Shown here: positions 20,119 to 33,531 of the stretch, piece after piece | Position numbering within the stretch: the stretch's first letter is position 1 | Layout of the letters: every line of letters starts with the position of its first letter | From: Microthyrium microscopicum | Taxonomy: Eukaryota; Ascomycota; Dothideomycetes; Microthyriales; Microthyriaceae | Assembly (NCBI GenBank): GCA_010405405.1 | Contig: MU004241.1 | Location: 310,001 to 374,000 of the forward strand | Direction: 5' to 3' | DNA length: 64,000 nucleotides | Made by a program: the position numbers and the translations under genes | The notes under the pieces: model-generated | What the model was told of the DNA's origin: nothing | What the model saw: only the letters and a program-made list of their open reading frames with translations | Database searches by the model: none

Positions 20119-21843
20119 TTACCACTCAGTGACGTTTTCGGGGTAGTAAGCAGGAACGAGTTCCTCCTTACGTCCCTTTTCCAAGTTGGTAGGATTGAAT
20201 ATGTGCCATTCGACAATGTCTCTCGCTGCGAGAGCGTCTTCCTTGCTGTCGTGTCCAAACGAGTTCTGTATCGGTCGACCAAGTCGAATCATAGCCAATG
20301 TCTTGAGGGAAAGCCGGCCCGAACCTTTGGGTTTTCTAGGCTTCTTGGTATCCCCATTCTTAGCCTGAGCAGTCGGTTCCTCTTCAACCCGCAGTGGAGC
20401 TGCGGCCTCAGATATGTCCATCTTCGGGACATAGTCGGGTGAGATGGAAACCTTTAGTCTTTCTTCTTCTATTTCAGCAATGCGCTGTGCCTCAGCTTTG
20501 ACCATCAGATCTTCCAGGACAAACGAGTCAACGATACAATCGTGAATCCAGCGAAGGGAGAGAAGATCGTTGTGAACAGAGTGGCCAATGACAACGGTGT
20601 CTGGTGCAATAAACTTGAAAACCTCTCGTCTTGCAGAATCAGTGCCCATCAAACAGGTTCCTTGCCGGAAAGCATAGTTCATTGCTGATGCGGTGACACC
20701 AGAGTATTTAGTATTGAAGTGGGCCATTCGTGCTTCTGGCCAGACCAGTTTGTCTAGCAGAACTTGACGAGAGTCGTAATCGATGACAGTGACGCGAATT
20801 AGTTCAGATTCTCCAAGTACAGACATGCCCATTTCACAATCTATTGCAATGGCCGATTTGATGGATGCTGGACTTGGGTGCTGGCCGTCTGCGACAGAAG
20901 GTGTACGATGTAGTTGCCATCGTCGTTGGATGTCTTCCAGATCCGAGTCGGCCAAATGATGATACTCGCTCCCAGAGCACGGTTTGGAATACTGACCAGG
21001 AGGCGCCCCGCAACAGCTCCAGCGTCCGTGAAATACAGTTCCAGTGTGATATTTGCATCTCAAGATGGGTGGCTGATCCTTTTCCTTAGGTCTTCGATTG
21101 TAGTCTTCAACGCTTTCCTCGTCATCAGATTCGGGATCGTTCCGGACTTTCTTCCAGGCAATTTTGCATTTTGAACATCTTCGTTTTGAGAGAAGGGCGT
21201 GGTTATCCAATGGCTGTAGTGTGAATGGATACTTTGTCAGTATGCTACGGCTATGAACGAGGGAACGCAATTTGGCCAAATGGGCATCGTCCACTAGCTG
21301 GTGAACAAATGGAGTTTCCGGAGGTTGAGGATCATCCACGGTCTGGAAGCTGGGAGGGATAAATCTAGCATTACCACCACGAAGCGGTAGCTTGGCTGGT
21401 AGAGTAGTTCCGCCCATTGACTCAGCTTGGAAGAGGGTCGGAGGCATTGCACCTTGTGATTGAGAGCCTGGAGTAGAGTTGGAGCTGTTCAAAGTTTGAC
21501 GAGAAAATGATTCAGCCGATATGATCGGAGGGTTGTCAATAGTCATGGAAGAAAATCCTCTGGTCAATTCGGTAGGCTGCTGTCCTCGTCTACCCCGGCG
21601 CGGCTCTGACTGGAATGCACCTCTGGCACTCCCATTACTACCTCCATGGTAGACGAGCGGCGGTGGAGCATTGGACCAGTCATTCCGTGATGTGGTTGCA
21701 TGGCTAGTGGAGTTTGATGGCGTTCTTGCGGCATTTGCCGAGTCAAAAGCTTTTGAATTTCCATATCGAGGCGGGCGTCTGGGGCCTTGGCCTCGTCCGC
21801 GTCCTCGTCCAGGTGGTGATGTGGTTGGTTGATTGTTAGGCAT
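20119..21843 (-). CDS. DEDDh-type RNA exonuclease (Rex family), 574 aa
   Basis: Single exon. The exonuclease domain spans about residues 330-545 with all signatures: AIDCEMG (Exo I), GHSVHNDLLSLRWIHD (Exo II) and HDSKEDALAARD (Exo III with the catalytic His). These are the metal-binding Asp/Glu residues of the DnaQ-like superfamily as found in yeast Rex1/Rex3/Rex4 and human REXO proteins, which trim the 3' ends of rRNA, tRNA, snRNA and other RNAs. N-terminal to it a Cys/His cluster (RRCSKCKIAW ... LRCKYHTG ... WSCCGAPPGQYSKPC) looks like a zinc-binding module, as in the Rex1/Rex3-like branch. The first 30 residues are RG/RP-rich (GRGRGRGQGPRRPPR), typical of RNA-binding tails. An insert of about 60 residues sits between Exo II and Exo III (VKAEAQRIAEIEEERLK onward). 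The exact paralogue is not assigned. Confidence 0.88.
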   Translation of the reverse strand: MPNNQPTTSPPGRGRGRGQGPRRPPRYGNSKAFDSANAARTPSNSTSHATTSRNDWSNAPPPLVYHGGSNGSARGAFQSEPRRGRRGQQPTELTRGFSSMTIDNPPIISAESFSRQTLNSSNSTPGSQSQGAMPPTLFQAESMGGTTLPAKLPLRGGNARFIPPSFQTVDDPQPPETPFVHQLVDDAHLAKLRSLVHSRSILTKYPFTLQPLDNHALLSKRRCSKCKIAWKKVRNDPESDDEESVEDYNRRPKEKDQPPILRCKYHTGTVFHGRWSCCGAPPGQYSKPCSGSEYHHLADSDLEDIQRRWQLHRTPSVADGQHPSPASIKSAIAIDCEMGMSVLGESELIRVTVIDYDSRQVLLDKLVWPEARMAHFNTKYSGVTASAMNYAFRQGTCLMGTDSARREVFKFIAPDTVVIGHSVHNDLLSLRWIHDCIVDSFVLEDLMVKAEAQRIAEIEEERLKVSISPDYVPKMDISEAAAPLRVEEEPTAQAKNGDTKKPRKPKGSGRLSLKTLAMIRLGRPIQNSFGHDSKEDALAARDIVEWHIFNPTNLEKGRKEELVPAYYPENVTEW

Positions 21844-22425
21844 GTTAGCTATAAAGGCGGTCGAGTCATAGATGCAGGATGAAGAGTTTGAAAGAGAAAG
21901 CGAAAATGTCGAGATGTGCGAGAGGTAAGTGGCGGCATGAAAGCGGGAGAAGGTGAAGGATTTTATACTGAGTTGGATTGAGAAGTAGTTTCGTAACTCA
22001 AATTCTCAAAATGGAAAGGGCGAGTGCTACAGTAGTGCTGAGTACAGTATTTGGGCAGTTGCAATAGTCAAAAAGAGGAAGAGCAGTTGAGAAGCACAGT
22101 TGAAGCTTTCGAGTCGCTGCATCCTGGTTGGACCGAGTAAGCGCCACTCTGCCAATAACAGTTGAGCTAACATCACTGTCAGATATCTCGAGGGTATGAG
22201 TATTGCGTTCAGTCCCTAAGTCCTCATTAGTAACATACTATCCACGTTTATGTATCCAGGTTTTTTGCGACTTCTCACTATGGAAAATGGGTAAAACCGA
22301 GGTTGAATCGTAATTGCTCAAGTGGTATCTGAGTGAAAAACTAACAAAGCCAAGCCATGAGACACTTCAATCTGCTTCTAATCCTTTCCCCATGCTCTCT
22401 TTTCAAATCGTAATTGTCTGCTGAA
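21844..22425. other. Intergenic region
   Basis: Promoter of the exonuclease gene on the left and 3' flank of phosphatidylserine synthase on the right. Nothing else seen. Confidence 0.5.
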
Positions 22426-23352
22426 TCATAGCTTTGGAATCTTGATAGACTTGCTGACCATCATGCAGCCCCACAACGCAAACACTCCAGCAATAGGATG
22501 GAAAGCCAATAATCCGCCCTGATTTACGACACCAAATGGCAATGCATCATGGACCCAGCCGCGCTGAACCCAGAAAGCCATTGCACCAGCTATACTCAGC
22601 GATGTTGGAATTGGAGTTCCCTCAAAGTATTTCGATTTTCCTGTTGCATCCTTTGGCAAGTGCGTAACTGTAACATTGAAGCGAGCTAGCCGAGTGAGAC
22701 CACTGAGAACGAAGAAGGTTAGGAGAAGAGTGTCGACTGTGGTCTGCAGGCCCATGGAGAAGGCACAGACAGCTGGTGCGACGCCAAACGAGATCTTGGT
22801 TCGGTTAGTAATGACTTAGGCAAGATTGATCAGTAGGCTTACAAGATCAGCCAAGGAATCCAACTCCTGACCGAGCATGCTGCTTTTTCCTCTCCATCTC
22901 GCTACCTTTCCGTCCATGAAATCGAAGAATAAACCAAAAGGCATGAATGCGAGGGCAGCCCAAAGGTAGCCATACTCGGTTGAGGGGCCTTGAACGTATC
23001 GTAGGGAGGAGAAGATGGACATGATGCCACAGAAGCCTGGTGAAGTTAGACATGTCTGCCACTGGCTCAACGAGGATAAGTACCATTTAGTTCTGTGATG
23101 AGGTCGGCGAGATGAAGAGCGCTAGAATCGTGTCAATGGATGGATCGAATCGCAAAGGGTGCTTGTAGCATACCGGATCATGGTGAAGTGACCATTTTGA
23201 GTCGCTAGAAGTCGAGCTTGCTTCTCGTGGGCTACAAGGTGGTCAGAGTGAAGACAAGAACTCAGATACTGGGAACACTAACGCGTCTCCTTGCGATCGG
23301 TTTCATTTGTAGCCTTGTTGACCGAATCGGTGCTTGGTATACGTCGAGACAT
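22426..23352 (-). CDS. CDP-diacylglycerol-serine O-phosphatidyltransferase, 242 aa
   Basis: Five exons: 23352-23283, 23231-23174, 23121-23084, 23036-22843, 22794-22426; introns of 47-52 bp, all phases close. The protein begins [13 protein letters not shown] and continues [30 protein letters not shown], the conserved opening of fungal phosphatidylserine synthases (yeast Cho1/Pss1). The CDP-alcohol phosphotransferase signature D-G-x2-A-R-x8-G-x3-D-x3-D is present as [23 protein letters not shown]. Further hydrophobic segments ([36 protein letters not shown]) give a multi-pass ER membrane protein that makes phosphatidylserine from CDP-DAG and L-serine. Length is close to the usual 240-280 residues. 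It is transcribed divergently from the Rab7 gene with 591 bp between start codons. Confidence 0.95.
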
Positions 23353-24821
<1,469 letters not shown>

Positions 24822-26115
24822 TTTGTTGGATATGCGTTGATATACCGAGCAACCTACGCGAACCCTTACTCTTACTATTTAACCTACTGTACTGATTCCT
24901 GTGATATCCATTGCGTACATATTGAGGCGTTGGAGGAGAATGGTTCTTCAGATTGAGTAGTGAGCCTTGCATGGCCATACCCTTAGAGAATGAAGCATTG
25001 TAGTTTGTACTTGGTGTTGTATGAAATTATTTGGACCTTACTTGCTCTACGTGACCATATTCAAAGCAACCACACCTTGAGACGCTTGTTTCCCCCATCA
25101 ACGTACATAGCTCTCATTACCATTATGTCCCATTCAGAGCTAGCTTTCCGCAAAGGATGTCGACTCCTTGGTCATCCACTAAATGCAATGGGAAATAGAC
25201 CATCTTTTCAGATGCGTTGGTGGGAGCCATGGAATCTGATGGGACCATGTCGGTCAATTTGCCAGTCCGTTGACTTGATATATCTCGCCGTGATTTCCAC
25301 CGCACAACCGAGTGATACAATACTAGATGAGAGAATGACTTGCATGTTTAACATGGTCTTGTGCTTGACTGTTGTGCCTGCGTCAGGTCTAGAACATTTG
25401 CCGTATGCAGAATTATTTTCGGAGGCGCTTGGACTAGCGAATTCCTGCGTAGCACCCTTGAATTCGACTTTATTAAGAAGAGGGTAAAATAAATAAAAGT
25501 AGGCTTGTTAGAATCTACGTTTAGACACCTCTAGACGTATTTGCTATTTTCTTATTATCTACGTTAGTAAGGGTGTAGTTCTGGTTTAAAAGGAGCCAAA
25601 ATAGCAAAACTAAAGACTTGAAGATGTTGATTTTGATACCAAGACCTGCTAAGATATTGCTAAGACTTAACATTAAAACTTAAGTTTTTAGTACTTTTTG
25701 GCAAAAACTAAGATACCTCTCTTAACACAACGGATAATAAACTAAGCCTTAGATATACTTATAGCTAAGAGGATAAACTTAAAGGTTTAAAAGAGTATAC
25801 CTTAAACAAATAAGTAGTTATACCATAATTCTAATCCGCGTCCAAAAAACCACAAAATCTACGAGGGAGCTGCGCGAGAATTCGGGTCCAAGCGCCCTCC
25901 GAAAATGATTTTGCATACGGCAAATTGAGCGTCGAAAGGCGACATGCGAGCCCTGCAACTTCATCTCTTGCATCATTCTCCTGCAGACCACGACTTTCAC
26001 TCACCCAGAACTACTCCTACCTTTCACATGCTTTCTTCATGAGCCTTGTAATATTTCATTTTCCATGTCTTACTTTCTCCGGTAGACTTGTGCGTCTTAT
26101 CGCTTCAAGGCCGCT
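24822..26115. other. 1.3-kb intergenic region with AT-rich island
   Basis: 3' flank of the Rab7 gene, then a 165-codon plus-strand frame (24990-25487) without motif, then an AT-rich island (listed separately), then the promoter of the transporter gene. The open frame could be a decayed gene, but I see no family. Confidence 0.45.
25485..25835. repeat. AT-rich island, probable decayed repeat
   Basis: About 350 bp of strongly AT-biased DNA with sharp edges against normal sequence on both sides, rich in taagactta/cttaaa words and stop codons in all frames. This is the composition expected of an old repeat mutated by RIP. No terminal repeat or coding remnant is recognised. Confidence 0.5.
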
Positions 26116-27497
26116 ATGACGGGCTCATCCTCTAGTGTGGAAGGGATTCGAGACGATGTACCACAAGCTTCCGCATATGCGCGATCGACCTCGTCGAGCG
26201 CCGATTCACTTTTAGGCTCGATAGCGAGCTTACGAGACGATATGTCAAGCTCTGCAAGATGGAAGAATAGCAAGTGGAGGCATCCGCTGGGCATATCGCT
26301 TCTCCTGGTGACTGTTTGCTTATGGACGACATCGAACTTCCTAGCCAGTGTACAACCTCAACTCCCCTCATGTCTAGAAAGCGATACTGACTGCCCTTCC
26401 AGACCATATTCGCCGATAACACCTACTCCAAACCTTACTTCGTAACCTACATAAACTCCTCCTTCTTCGTCCTCCCCCTCTTCCCCATCCTCCTCCAAAA
26501 ATGGCACTCAAACCCCCAAGAAATCCACGATCTTGTCGACGCTATCCGCCGCAAACCACGCCGCTACGCCGTCCTACCCAGCAGCGATCCAGACATCACT
26601 TCCTCACCATCTCCACCGATCCTCAAAAGCCGGACCTCCAGCGACGGCTCCCGCTCCATATCCGCCCTCGACAATCCCGACAGCAAACTCTCCCTCCGCG
26701 CAACGGCCATACTAGCCCTCCCCTTCGGCCTCCTCTGGTTCACAGGCAATTACTTCGCCTTCGCCTGTCTCGAATACACCACCGTCGGTTCCGCGACCAT
26801 CCTAACCAGCACATCATCAATCTGGGCGTTAATCGCCGGTACATTTGCGCAAGTCGAGCGCTTTACATTCCGCAAACTCCTCGGTGTGCTTGCATCGCTT
26901 GCTGGTGTCGCCCTCATCAGTAGTATCGATATGCGCGCCTCGGATGACACGGACCGTGGTTCATTTCCACACAAAACAGCGCGCGAAATCGCGGTTGGCG
27001 ATATGATGGCTCTGTTTTCCGCAATGATCTATGGTGTATACGTAGTCTTGATCAAGAAAAGGGTAGGCGATGAAAGTAGAGTGAACATGCCACTATTCTT
27101 TGGCCTGGTGGGGTTATATAATGTACTGATGATGTGGCCGGGCTTCTTCATTCTGCACGTTACTGGCATCGAAACATTCCAACTACCGCCGACGGCGCGT
27201 ATCACAGGAATCTTGGTGGTTAATGGTACGAGTAGTCTAGTCAGTGACTTTTGCTGGGCTTTCGCGATGCTGATCACGAGTCCGTTGGTCGTTACTGTGG
27301 GACTCAGTCTGACGATACCACTGAGTTTGGTGGCGCAGATGTTTATCAGTGGGCTGTATTCTGGGTGGATGTATTGGGTTGGCGCGAGTGTGGTGGTGGG
27401 GAGCTTTGTGTTTGTTAATAATGAGGAAGTCAAGGATGATATTGTGCTGGAGGAAGGGCCGGGAGTTCTGGAGTCTGGAATATTGGCTTCTGGATAG
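26116..27497 (+). CDS. SLC35F/DUF914-like drug-metabolite transporter, 442 aa
   Basis: Two exons, 26116-26349 and 26403-27497, intron of 53 bp in phase 0 joining NFLAS to TIFADNTYSKPYFVTYINSSFFVLPL. The join reproduces the conserved 'TYINSSFF' segment of fungal SLC35F5/Thi74-like (YML018C) transporters of the drug/metabolite superfamily. A polar N-terminus of about 55 residues precedes about ten hydrophobic segments, including WFTGNYFAFACLEYTTVGSATILTSTSSIWALI, the EamA-type repeat (quoted in pieces: GNYFAFACLEYTTVGSAT and ILTSTSSIWALI). A polar loop follows the third segment (SSDPDITSSPSPPILKSR). Yeast relatives sit in the vacuolar membrane; the substrate is unknown. Codons in the 5' half of exon 2 are strongly C-ending, unlike the 3' half, which is G-ending. 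Confidence 0.88.
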
Positions 27498-27665
27498 CCT
27501 ATTGATCGTGGTGTTGACTGAGGATGAAATATACCCCTATAGATGATATTTATGATTTGTTGCATTTGTGTATTTAGCTTAATAGATTTAGAGCATTATA
27601 CCTACGAAATAGCGTTACAAATTACGCATTACACAGTATTACGCTCCCGATGTCTGATTACGTCC

Positions 27666-30600
27666 TTAACCAACTGGCTGATTCCCACCAGCCCGGTTCT
27701 CATCATACCATCGATACAGTGGATACGGTTTCTTGACGCGCTCCCTCCTGGGGAAGATCCACCGCCATACCAGCTGGTCCATCTTATATGGCGCAACTTC
27801 GAGTAATTGATAGCGGCAATGCCGGAGCGTTGGCACGCCGACTGTCACACATTAGATGCGTCATCGCAGAAAAGTAGATATAGACGTACAGATATAGTTG
27901 ATTTCCTCTAACGTCTTCTCTTTCGTCTCAGGTACGAACAAGAAGATGAACACCCAGGCGAGCATACAGAGCCCTGTGAATATTCCCAGGAGCGTACGAG
28001 CTGAAGCTGCTGGTGACGACTTGGATGGAAGAAGGCGGGGGACGAGAAGGAGGAGGAGGCCGGCCTGGTGGGTATTAGTATGGATGTAATGCAAGTAATA
28101 TAAAGGTAAGATAAAGGTTGTCGGGGTCCACTTACGCCTAGAAAGTTCCAGAAGACGGCGAATGACATGCCGGCTTCGCGGTTTGTGAGTGGGTATACTT
28201 CCTATCTCTGGTTAGTTGGGACTACTCAAAGATGTGGTGGGATTGATAATGTGTATGGTGGAATGATAGAGCTGGGGACAAGAGTGATTGACTTACGGCA
28301 GAGTAGGCGAATGGTATGGGGCCCTGTGTTTGGTCAGTATTATGGATGACAATTGACATCAAATTCGTGGCGAGACGAGACTGAGGGTATTATAGCAGGA
28401 AGACACAATCTTTGCCGCTTTGTTACTCAAAGGTAGAATAGGAGAAGGAGAGAAGAGAGAGAGAAAATTGTACATACACCGCCGAAGCTATAGAGTGCAG
28501 TAAAAACGATGATGAATGCATAAGCAACATTTTGGTGATCTTCTATAACCAGAGCGGTTATGAGGAGGCAAATGGCTGTTCAATCATTAGATTTCAGGGG
28601 AGGATGTGGGTGTTGGTTACTTTTACCCATAAATGGAAATGTCCACAATAATAGCCAACGTCTGCCTTTACGATCAACGAGAAAGTATGCTACAAAGGAT
28701 ATCAGTAAACATGCTGAAGACTGAGAAGAGTATTCGTTTCAATGGCTCTATTGGGAGGACCCACCTGGAAAGGAGAATAGGAAGTTGGTTATGCCAAAGC
28801 CCCCTAACAAATGTTAGCTGCAATTGTGCTCCTGTTCTGTTTGTTGAGTAGAGGTTGAAAGAGTTCACTCAGGACACAGCTTCAAATCCTGGTGTATAAT
28901 ATCTCCATTTTGGTCATGGTCAAGCGTTCGCATAAGGGATTGAGATCATATGGGAGACAGCATCATAATAGGGGATGAGCACTTACAGCTGTACCATAGA
29001 GGCTTAAGATCATTCACGCCGTTGTGTATATCGGCGCTACTGTCGCCACCAAAGAGGCTCGATGAATCTTTAATAGTCAGGAATTTTAGATCTCAGGAAG
29101 GGCCAAGAAGCTTACAAAAGGCTAGAATATTGATCTAATCAAAGTTAGCAAGCATTGTGTGGGTCTCGAATTGATAACTTACGCCGCAAAGCTGTTGGGC
29201 AATCATGACCACCGCGGCAGCCAACGCTGTGAAACAGTCAGTCTGCTGTAGGACGAGTCGTAATCTGAAGGCCCGTGAACTTACATGCTCGAGCAACACG
29301 CTTGTGTATGACCAAATGAGCCACTCGCTTGATATAGTTCGTATCACGAAATTGAAGAACGAATGGATCTCTGGCCACATTGTCGCCCTTGAGATCTTCA
29401 TTACCAATCCACATACGACTCCACCAAGCAGTGATGCGCTGCCGAAATCCTCTTGGACCATCATATATCTCTGTTGTAGACGTATTCTTCCCATTGGTCG
29501 TAGCATCATCTTCGTCATCGCTGTAATAATCGTCGTAGTCATCGTATTCCTCCTGCTGGGTGCCATGCGGCAACGGTGTTAGAGGGACGGGTCTATTTGC
29601 TAGTTCTTCATCAGATTGTGCCTTTCGTTTCCCCATCAGCTGGGCTTCGGCTGCTTGAAGTTGTGCGTCCAGGGTGATCATCTCTTCTGCAGCAGCTATT
29701 GGACTGCCACGAAGCCGCAGATAAGAGCGGTATGCCTCAATATACAATCCTCGTTTAAGTAGAAATCTATGATGGTTAATGGGGCATCTCGACCAGCCAT
29801 GGAAAGAGACACACCTTGGACTTTCTGGACACGCAAAGACCATCGTGAGCAGGCAAAGAGTTGGAACGATGCCAGAGCCAAACATGATTCTCCAAGCTTT
29901 AGTTCTAGCACAGACAAGGTTTACAGTAAAGGAGACAAATATTCCAAATGCTGTAAAGACCTGCTCTCTGTCAGTGCGGGTCAACTCAAAAGTAAAGTCT
30001 TGAAGCGTCGAGAACAAACTTATTGTCCCACACTTCATTGAGAAATGACAATATGTGGAGTGCACATACCTGCCAATTGATGACCAGTCGTCCTGCTCTC
30101 GTTAGCTTATGAAAGAAAATAAGTAGGGATTTACGAACCTCTTAGTCGGGCAGGCGATACCTCCGCTTCACTTAGTTAGCACATATCCGTTTCAATCTGT
30201 TGTCGCAACCAAATTTCATACCGGCATAAATTGGAACTAGAAAAAGATTAGCTGCACATCCTAGCCTTAGAAAATAGAAATTCACTTGCCCACGCTGGCC
30301 TTCGCGCCCATTCCTAGGCCTAAAATGATCCTGAACACGAGTAGTTCCCACTTAGTCTTGCAAAATGCCTGTCCTAAGACTGCTGTCAATGTGAAGCAAG
30401 CAGCAATGAATATAGCTCCTCTGCGGCCATATATCTGAATCTGTTAGTAAACATTATCGAGGCTACTCTACGGGCAAAATGATGAAATCTTCCTATACAC
30501 GCCGAATTCTATGTTGCCGTCTCGTAAGGGCAGTCACAGCTCGGCAGGATGTGATGGTCCGGATTGGAAAGTTCATGTTGACGAGAAGAATGCTTACCCA

Positions 30601-31628
30601 TTCGTTTAAAGGGTCACTTAGCCAGCAGCCTGCCTAGTCGTCTGTCAGTCTGGGGCCCGCGAGGAAGAGTCAAGTCAGACTATACCAGTGCGCCACTCAA
30701 AAATAAGGCCGCATTTTGAACCTCAAATAACCATTTACTGCCATTGGAGAAATTTCCGCTTGGGTCGAGCATTCCCAAATCCGCAGGATAATAGAGATTG
30801 GCTGCATTGGCGCTAGATTGGGTCTGAGAAATTAGAAAAGTAGTTTAGAGTTGAATCCTTCGATCAACACTGCTCAATGATAATGCACCAGAAGGCGAAG
30901 TAATGAACAAGCGAGTCTTGAAAACTGAGGAACACTTACCCATCCCTGAACGACTGCTGCGATGCAACATAGTGCAATTGGTATTCTGATATGAGTTTCA
31001 TCCCAGAATGTCGCATCCTTTTGGAGACGAAAGACCCTCTCCTCTTCTGCTGGTAGACCAAGACTTGCGTAATGCTTCGGACGTTGGGCTACCTGAGCAG
31101 CTCGATGAAAAAGATCAATATCAATTGCGTATTTCGCAAATCCCCATCTGTTAAAGAGATCTTGGACTCTTTCGCGCAATTCTCTGTCGCTAAGGTGAAT
31201 CAATGGATTATCAATTCTAGAAAATGTTAGAAAGAATTCGCGAGATTTAGAAGCGTCTCGTATTTAACATCAGATCCCTCAAATAATCAAGCATTCTATG
31301 CAGTGACTTTACAAATTCCAGCGATGGGGACGTAAGGAGGAGGTAAGCATTGTTCTATTTTTAGAAATGCGCGATGATGTTGAAAGTCGCAAGGGATGAA
31401 GTTGAGGAAGAACACTTACATCGCACCCTCATTATCTTCCAGCAGCCTTTGCGTTGCAAGAGAGCGCGCAGCCTCACGTTCATGTCTTCGCTGCCGACGA
31501 GCACTTAGACGAGCAGCGCGTCCTATCGATGCGCCCGTGGCGACAGTTCCAATTGTATCAACAGTCGCTCTGCGCTGAGGTCGAACAACGGGTAAACCAT
31601 TTACGGGAGGAACCGAAGGGTCTGCCAT
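27666..31628 (-). CDS. MFS sugar transporter with 20 exons, 761 aa
   Basis: Exons: 31628-31420, 31216-30940, 30823-30686, 30633-30598, 30434-30290, 30236-30222, 30165-30139, 30092-30070, 29960-29815, 29766-29285, 29226-29183, 29134-29116, 29067-28987, 28803-28765, 28689-28627, 28575-28478, 28323-28297, 28201-28136, 28064-27890, 27841-27666. Sugar-porter signatures appear in order: DPLNEW-IYGRRGAIFIAA, VVPIYAAEVSPARLRG, LVINWQVFTAFGIFV, CPESPRFLLKRG, AQQLCGINILAFYSSSLFGG, FLVDRKGRRWLL, FGGGPIPFAYSAEVYPL, and PETKEKTLEEINYI. This gives a 12-TM plasma-membrane or vacuolar carrier of the PF00083 family. A cytosolic N-terminal extension of about 160 residues and an acidic central loop (YDDYDDYYSDDEDD) set it apart from standard 500-residue hexose transporters. 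Intron 5 is GC-AG. The C-terminal VPTLRHCRYQLLEVAPY motif suggests the long, intron-rich fungal subfamily; its substrate is not known. Confidence 0.88.
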
Positions 31629-32667
31629 GCCGTTTCAAACAAGCTGTCGATCATCGCAACCAGCGAACCGCCGTTTTTGTTCGAAAGCTATAAAGCTCGC
31701 TGCTAAAGATAATACAGCATAAGACCTGGAAAGTTTGGGAAGAATTGCAGGGGAGAAGCTGGAAACAAGTAGGCAATAATAAAGGAACAAAGTGACGCTA
31801 AAGCTTACAGCGGGCTGGCCCTTTTGACGAACGCTTCTTCGCAGCCAAGGAAACTCACCGGCCGCGCCTCGTATTAGAATTTAGGCCTCAATTGGCACAG
31901 TCACGGCCATTTTATTGGGGGAGGCCTCGAGCAAGGCGTGAGAAAAAGAAGGAAGTGGCGTCAATTTCCAAGAATAATTTCATGATTGACGAGGCTGTGG
32001 CACAATATGCACGGCTGCTGGATGCTATACCGGTAGGTAAGCAAGTTATTTGATAAACGTAGTAAGGTTTGATTTCAAAAACAAGTATCCTGCTTCGCTA
32101 CATTCACTTCATCCCAACGAGATGTCTTTGAAGAGATGCGCGAACGGTCTTGATTCTTGGTTTGCATAAGGCTGAATCGCTCCACTATTTCGAAATATGC
32201 CTTGCGAGACGCTAAATATAAGAGCCAATCACAGTTCTCTCCGAATACAAAATGCGGAGTAATTGCTTGATAGATATATGCGCCGCTGCGCGAAGCGGAA
32301 GTTTGGACTAAGCTTTACTCATCATCATACGCGTCCGGTTGGAATCACAGGCAGCAAATTACTGTGACAGCTCTCCGAGTCCCATACCATACCTACTCCT
32401 GAGTCCTGGTTTGGTTGACAACATTTTTACACGTCATTAGAGAGTATGTTCTTTATTACACCATCAAGAGTCGTGGCCGTAGCTTCTGTACTTATCCTCC
32501 TAATCAGACCGAATCTGCGGATTGCCAATCACCTCTAACATTTACAATAGAAATTTTCTGGAATCTCATCAGCGCGAACACCTTCTAGGGCTATCTTTCA
32601 GTCCCTCTGGTTGAATCAAACACATCATCGAACACACTTCAGGTCGTTCAACAGAGAAATCGCTCAA
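31629..32667. promoter_or_regulatory. Divergent intergenic region between sugar transporter and RidA genes
   Basis: 1.04 kb separating two outward-facing start codons. No gene or clear operator found. The last 60 bp could extend the RidA protein in frame (see that gene). Confidence 0.4.
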
Positions 32668-33231
32668 ATGGCCGCCACAAAGCAGGCAATCCTCACAAAG
32701 GGTGCTCCAACGCCGTTGCCCTTCCTTTCTCAAGGTATTGCTGTTAATGGGATGGTCTACTGCTCAGGACAAATCGGGCAAGACCCAGAGACTGGGAAGG
32801 TAATTGAAGGCACAGTTGGGGACAGAACGGTACGATATAACTTTTTCCTATGCTTTGTTCAGTAAAAGACAGAAGTTCACTGTTCTTCATGCTACATCCT
32901 CTTTTTCATCCACAGAGTTCTCTAACTTCTGAACCATAGAGACGAATTCTCCAGAATCTTTCAGCAGTTCTCGAAGCCGCTGGCTCAAGCATGGAGCATG
33001 CGGTGAAGGTTAACGTTTTTCTTACCACCATGGACAATTTCAAAGCTATGAATGACGTTTATACCGAATTCTTTCCGGATCCGAAGCCAGTAAGTTTGTC
33101 ATTTGCCAGTATACTAACTATAAATGATTGACACGCAATAGGTGCGCACTTGTGTTGCTGTGAAAGAACTGCCAATGGGAACAGACGTCGAGATCGAGTG
33201 CTCTGGTTTCATTGCAAAGCCTAACCTTTGA
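32668..33231 (+). CDS. RidA/YjgF/UK114 family 2-iminobutanoate/2-iminopropanoate deaminase, 133 aa
   Basis: Three exons: 32668-32829, 32940-33089, 33142-33231; introns of 110 and 52 bp, phase 0. SQGIAVNGMVYCSGQIGQDPETG, NLSAVLEAAGSSMEHAVKVNVFL and a final VRTCVAVKELPMGTDVEIE carry the family signature, including the conserved Arg that binds the carboxylate of the imine. These proteins hydrolyse reactive imine/enamine intermediates released by PLP enzymes such as threonine dehydratase. Length is typical. An in-frame Met 19 codons upstream (32611) would add MNQTHHRTHFRSFNREIAQ, basic enough to be a mitochondrial presequence as in yeast Mmf1; the shorter form would resemble cytosolic Hmf1. Sequence alone does not decide. 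Confidence 0.92.
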
Positions 33232-33531
33232 TAAGAATCGATGCGATGTTATTATGATATAACAAAAATGCCTTTCCATAGGCCAATAACCGCTGTGTCT
33301 TAAATTATATCTAGCGTTGATAGCGATTGAGTGAATGCTACCAGATTGGTGATCTTTACGACTTGTTCAGGACATAGGGAATGTTCAAAACGTAGTGTGT
33401 CGTACTCAGAAAGCCTTGAAGCCCAGAAATACCAACTGACCCTGCTTTTAATTACACTATCCTGATTTATCCGGGCGTCAATCTTTTTCCAAGATCCAAC
33501 AATCGGGGATTTCTTAGACATCAAGTACAAG
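33232..33531. other. Short intergenic region
   Basis: 300 bp between the RidA stop and the start of the phosphatase-like gene; promoter for the latter. Nothing else seen. Confidence 0.5.

Noticed and set aside
24990-25487. 165-codon frame between the Rab7 and SLC35F-like genes
   Set aside because: No recognisable family; minus-strand frames there are similarly open in pieces. It may be a decayed gene, but I cannot support one.
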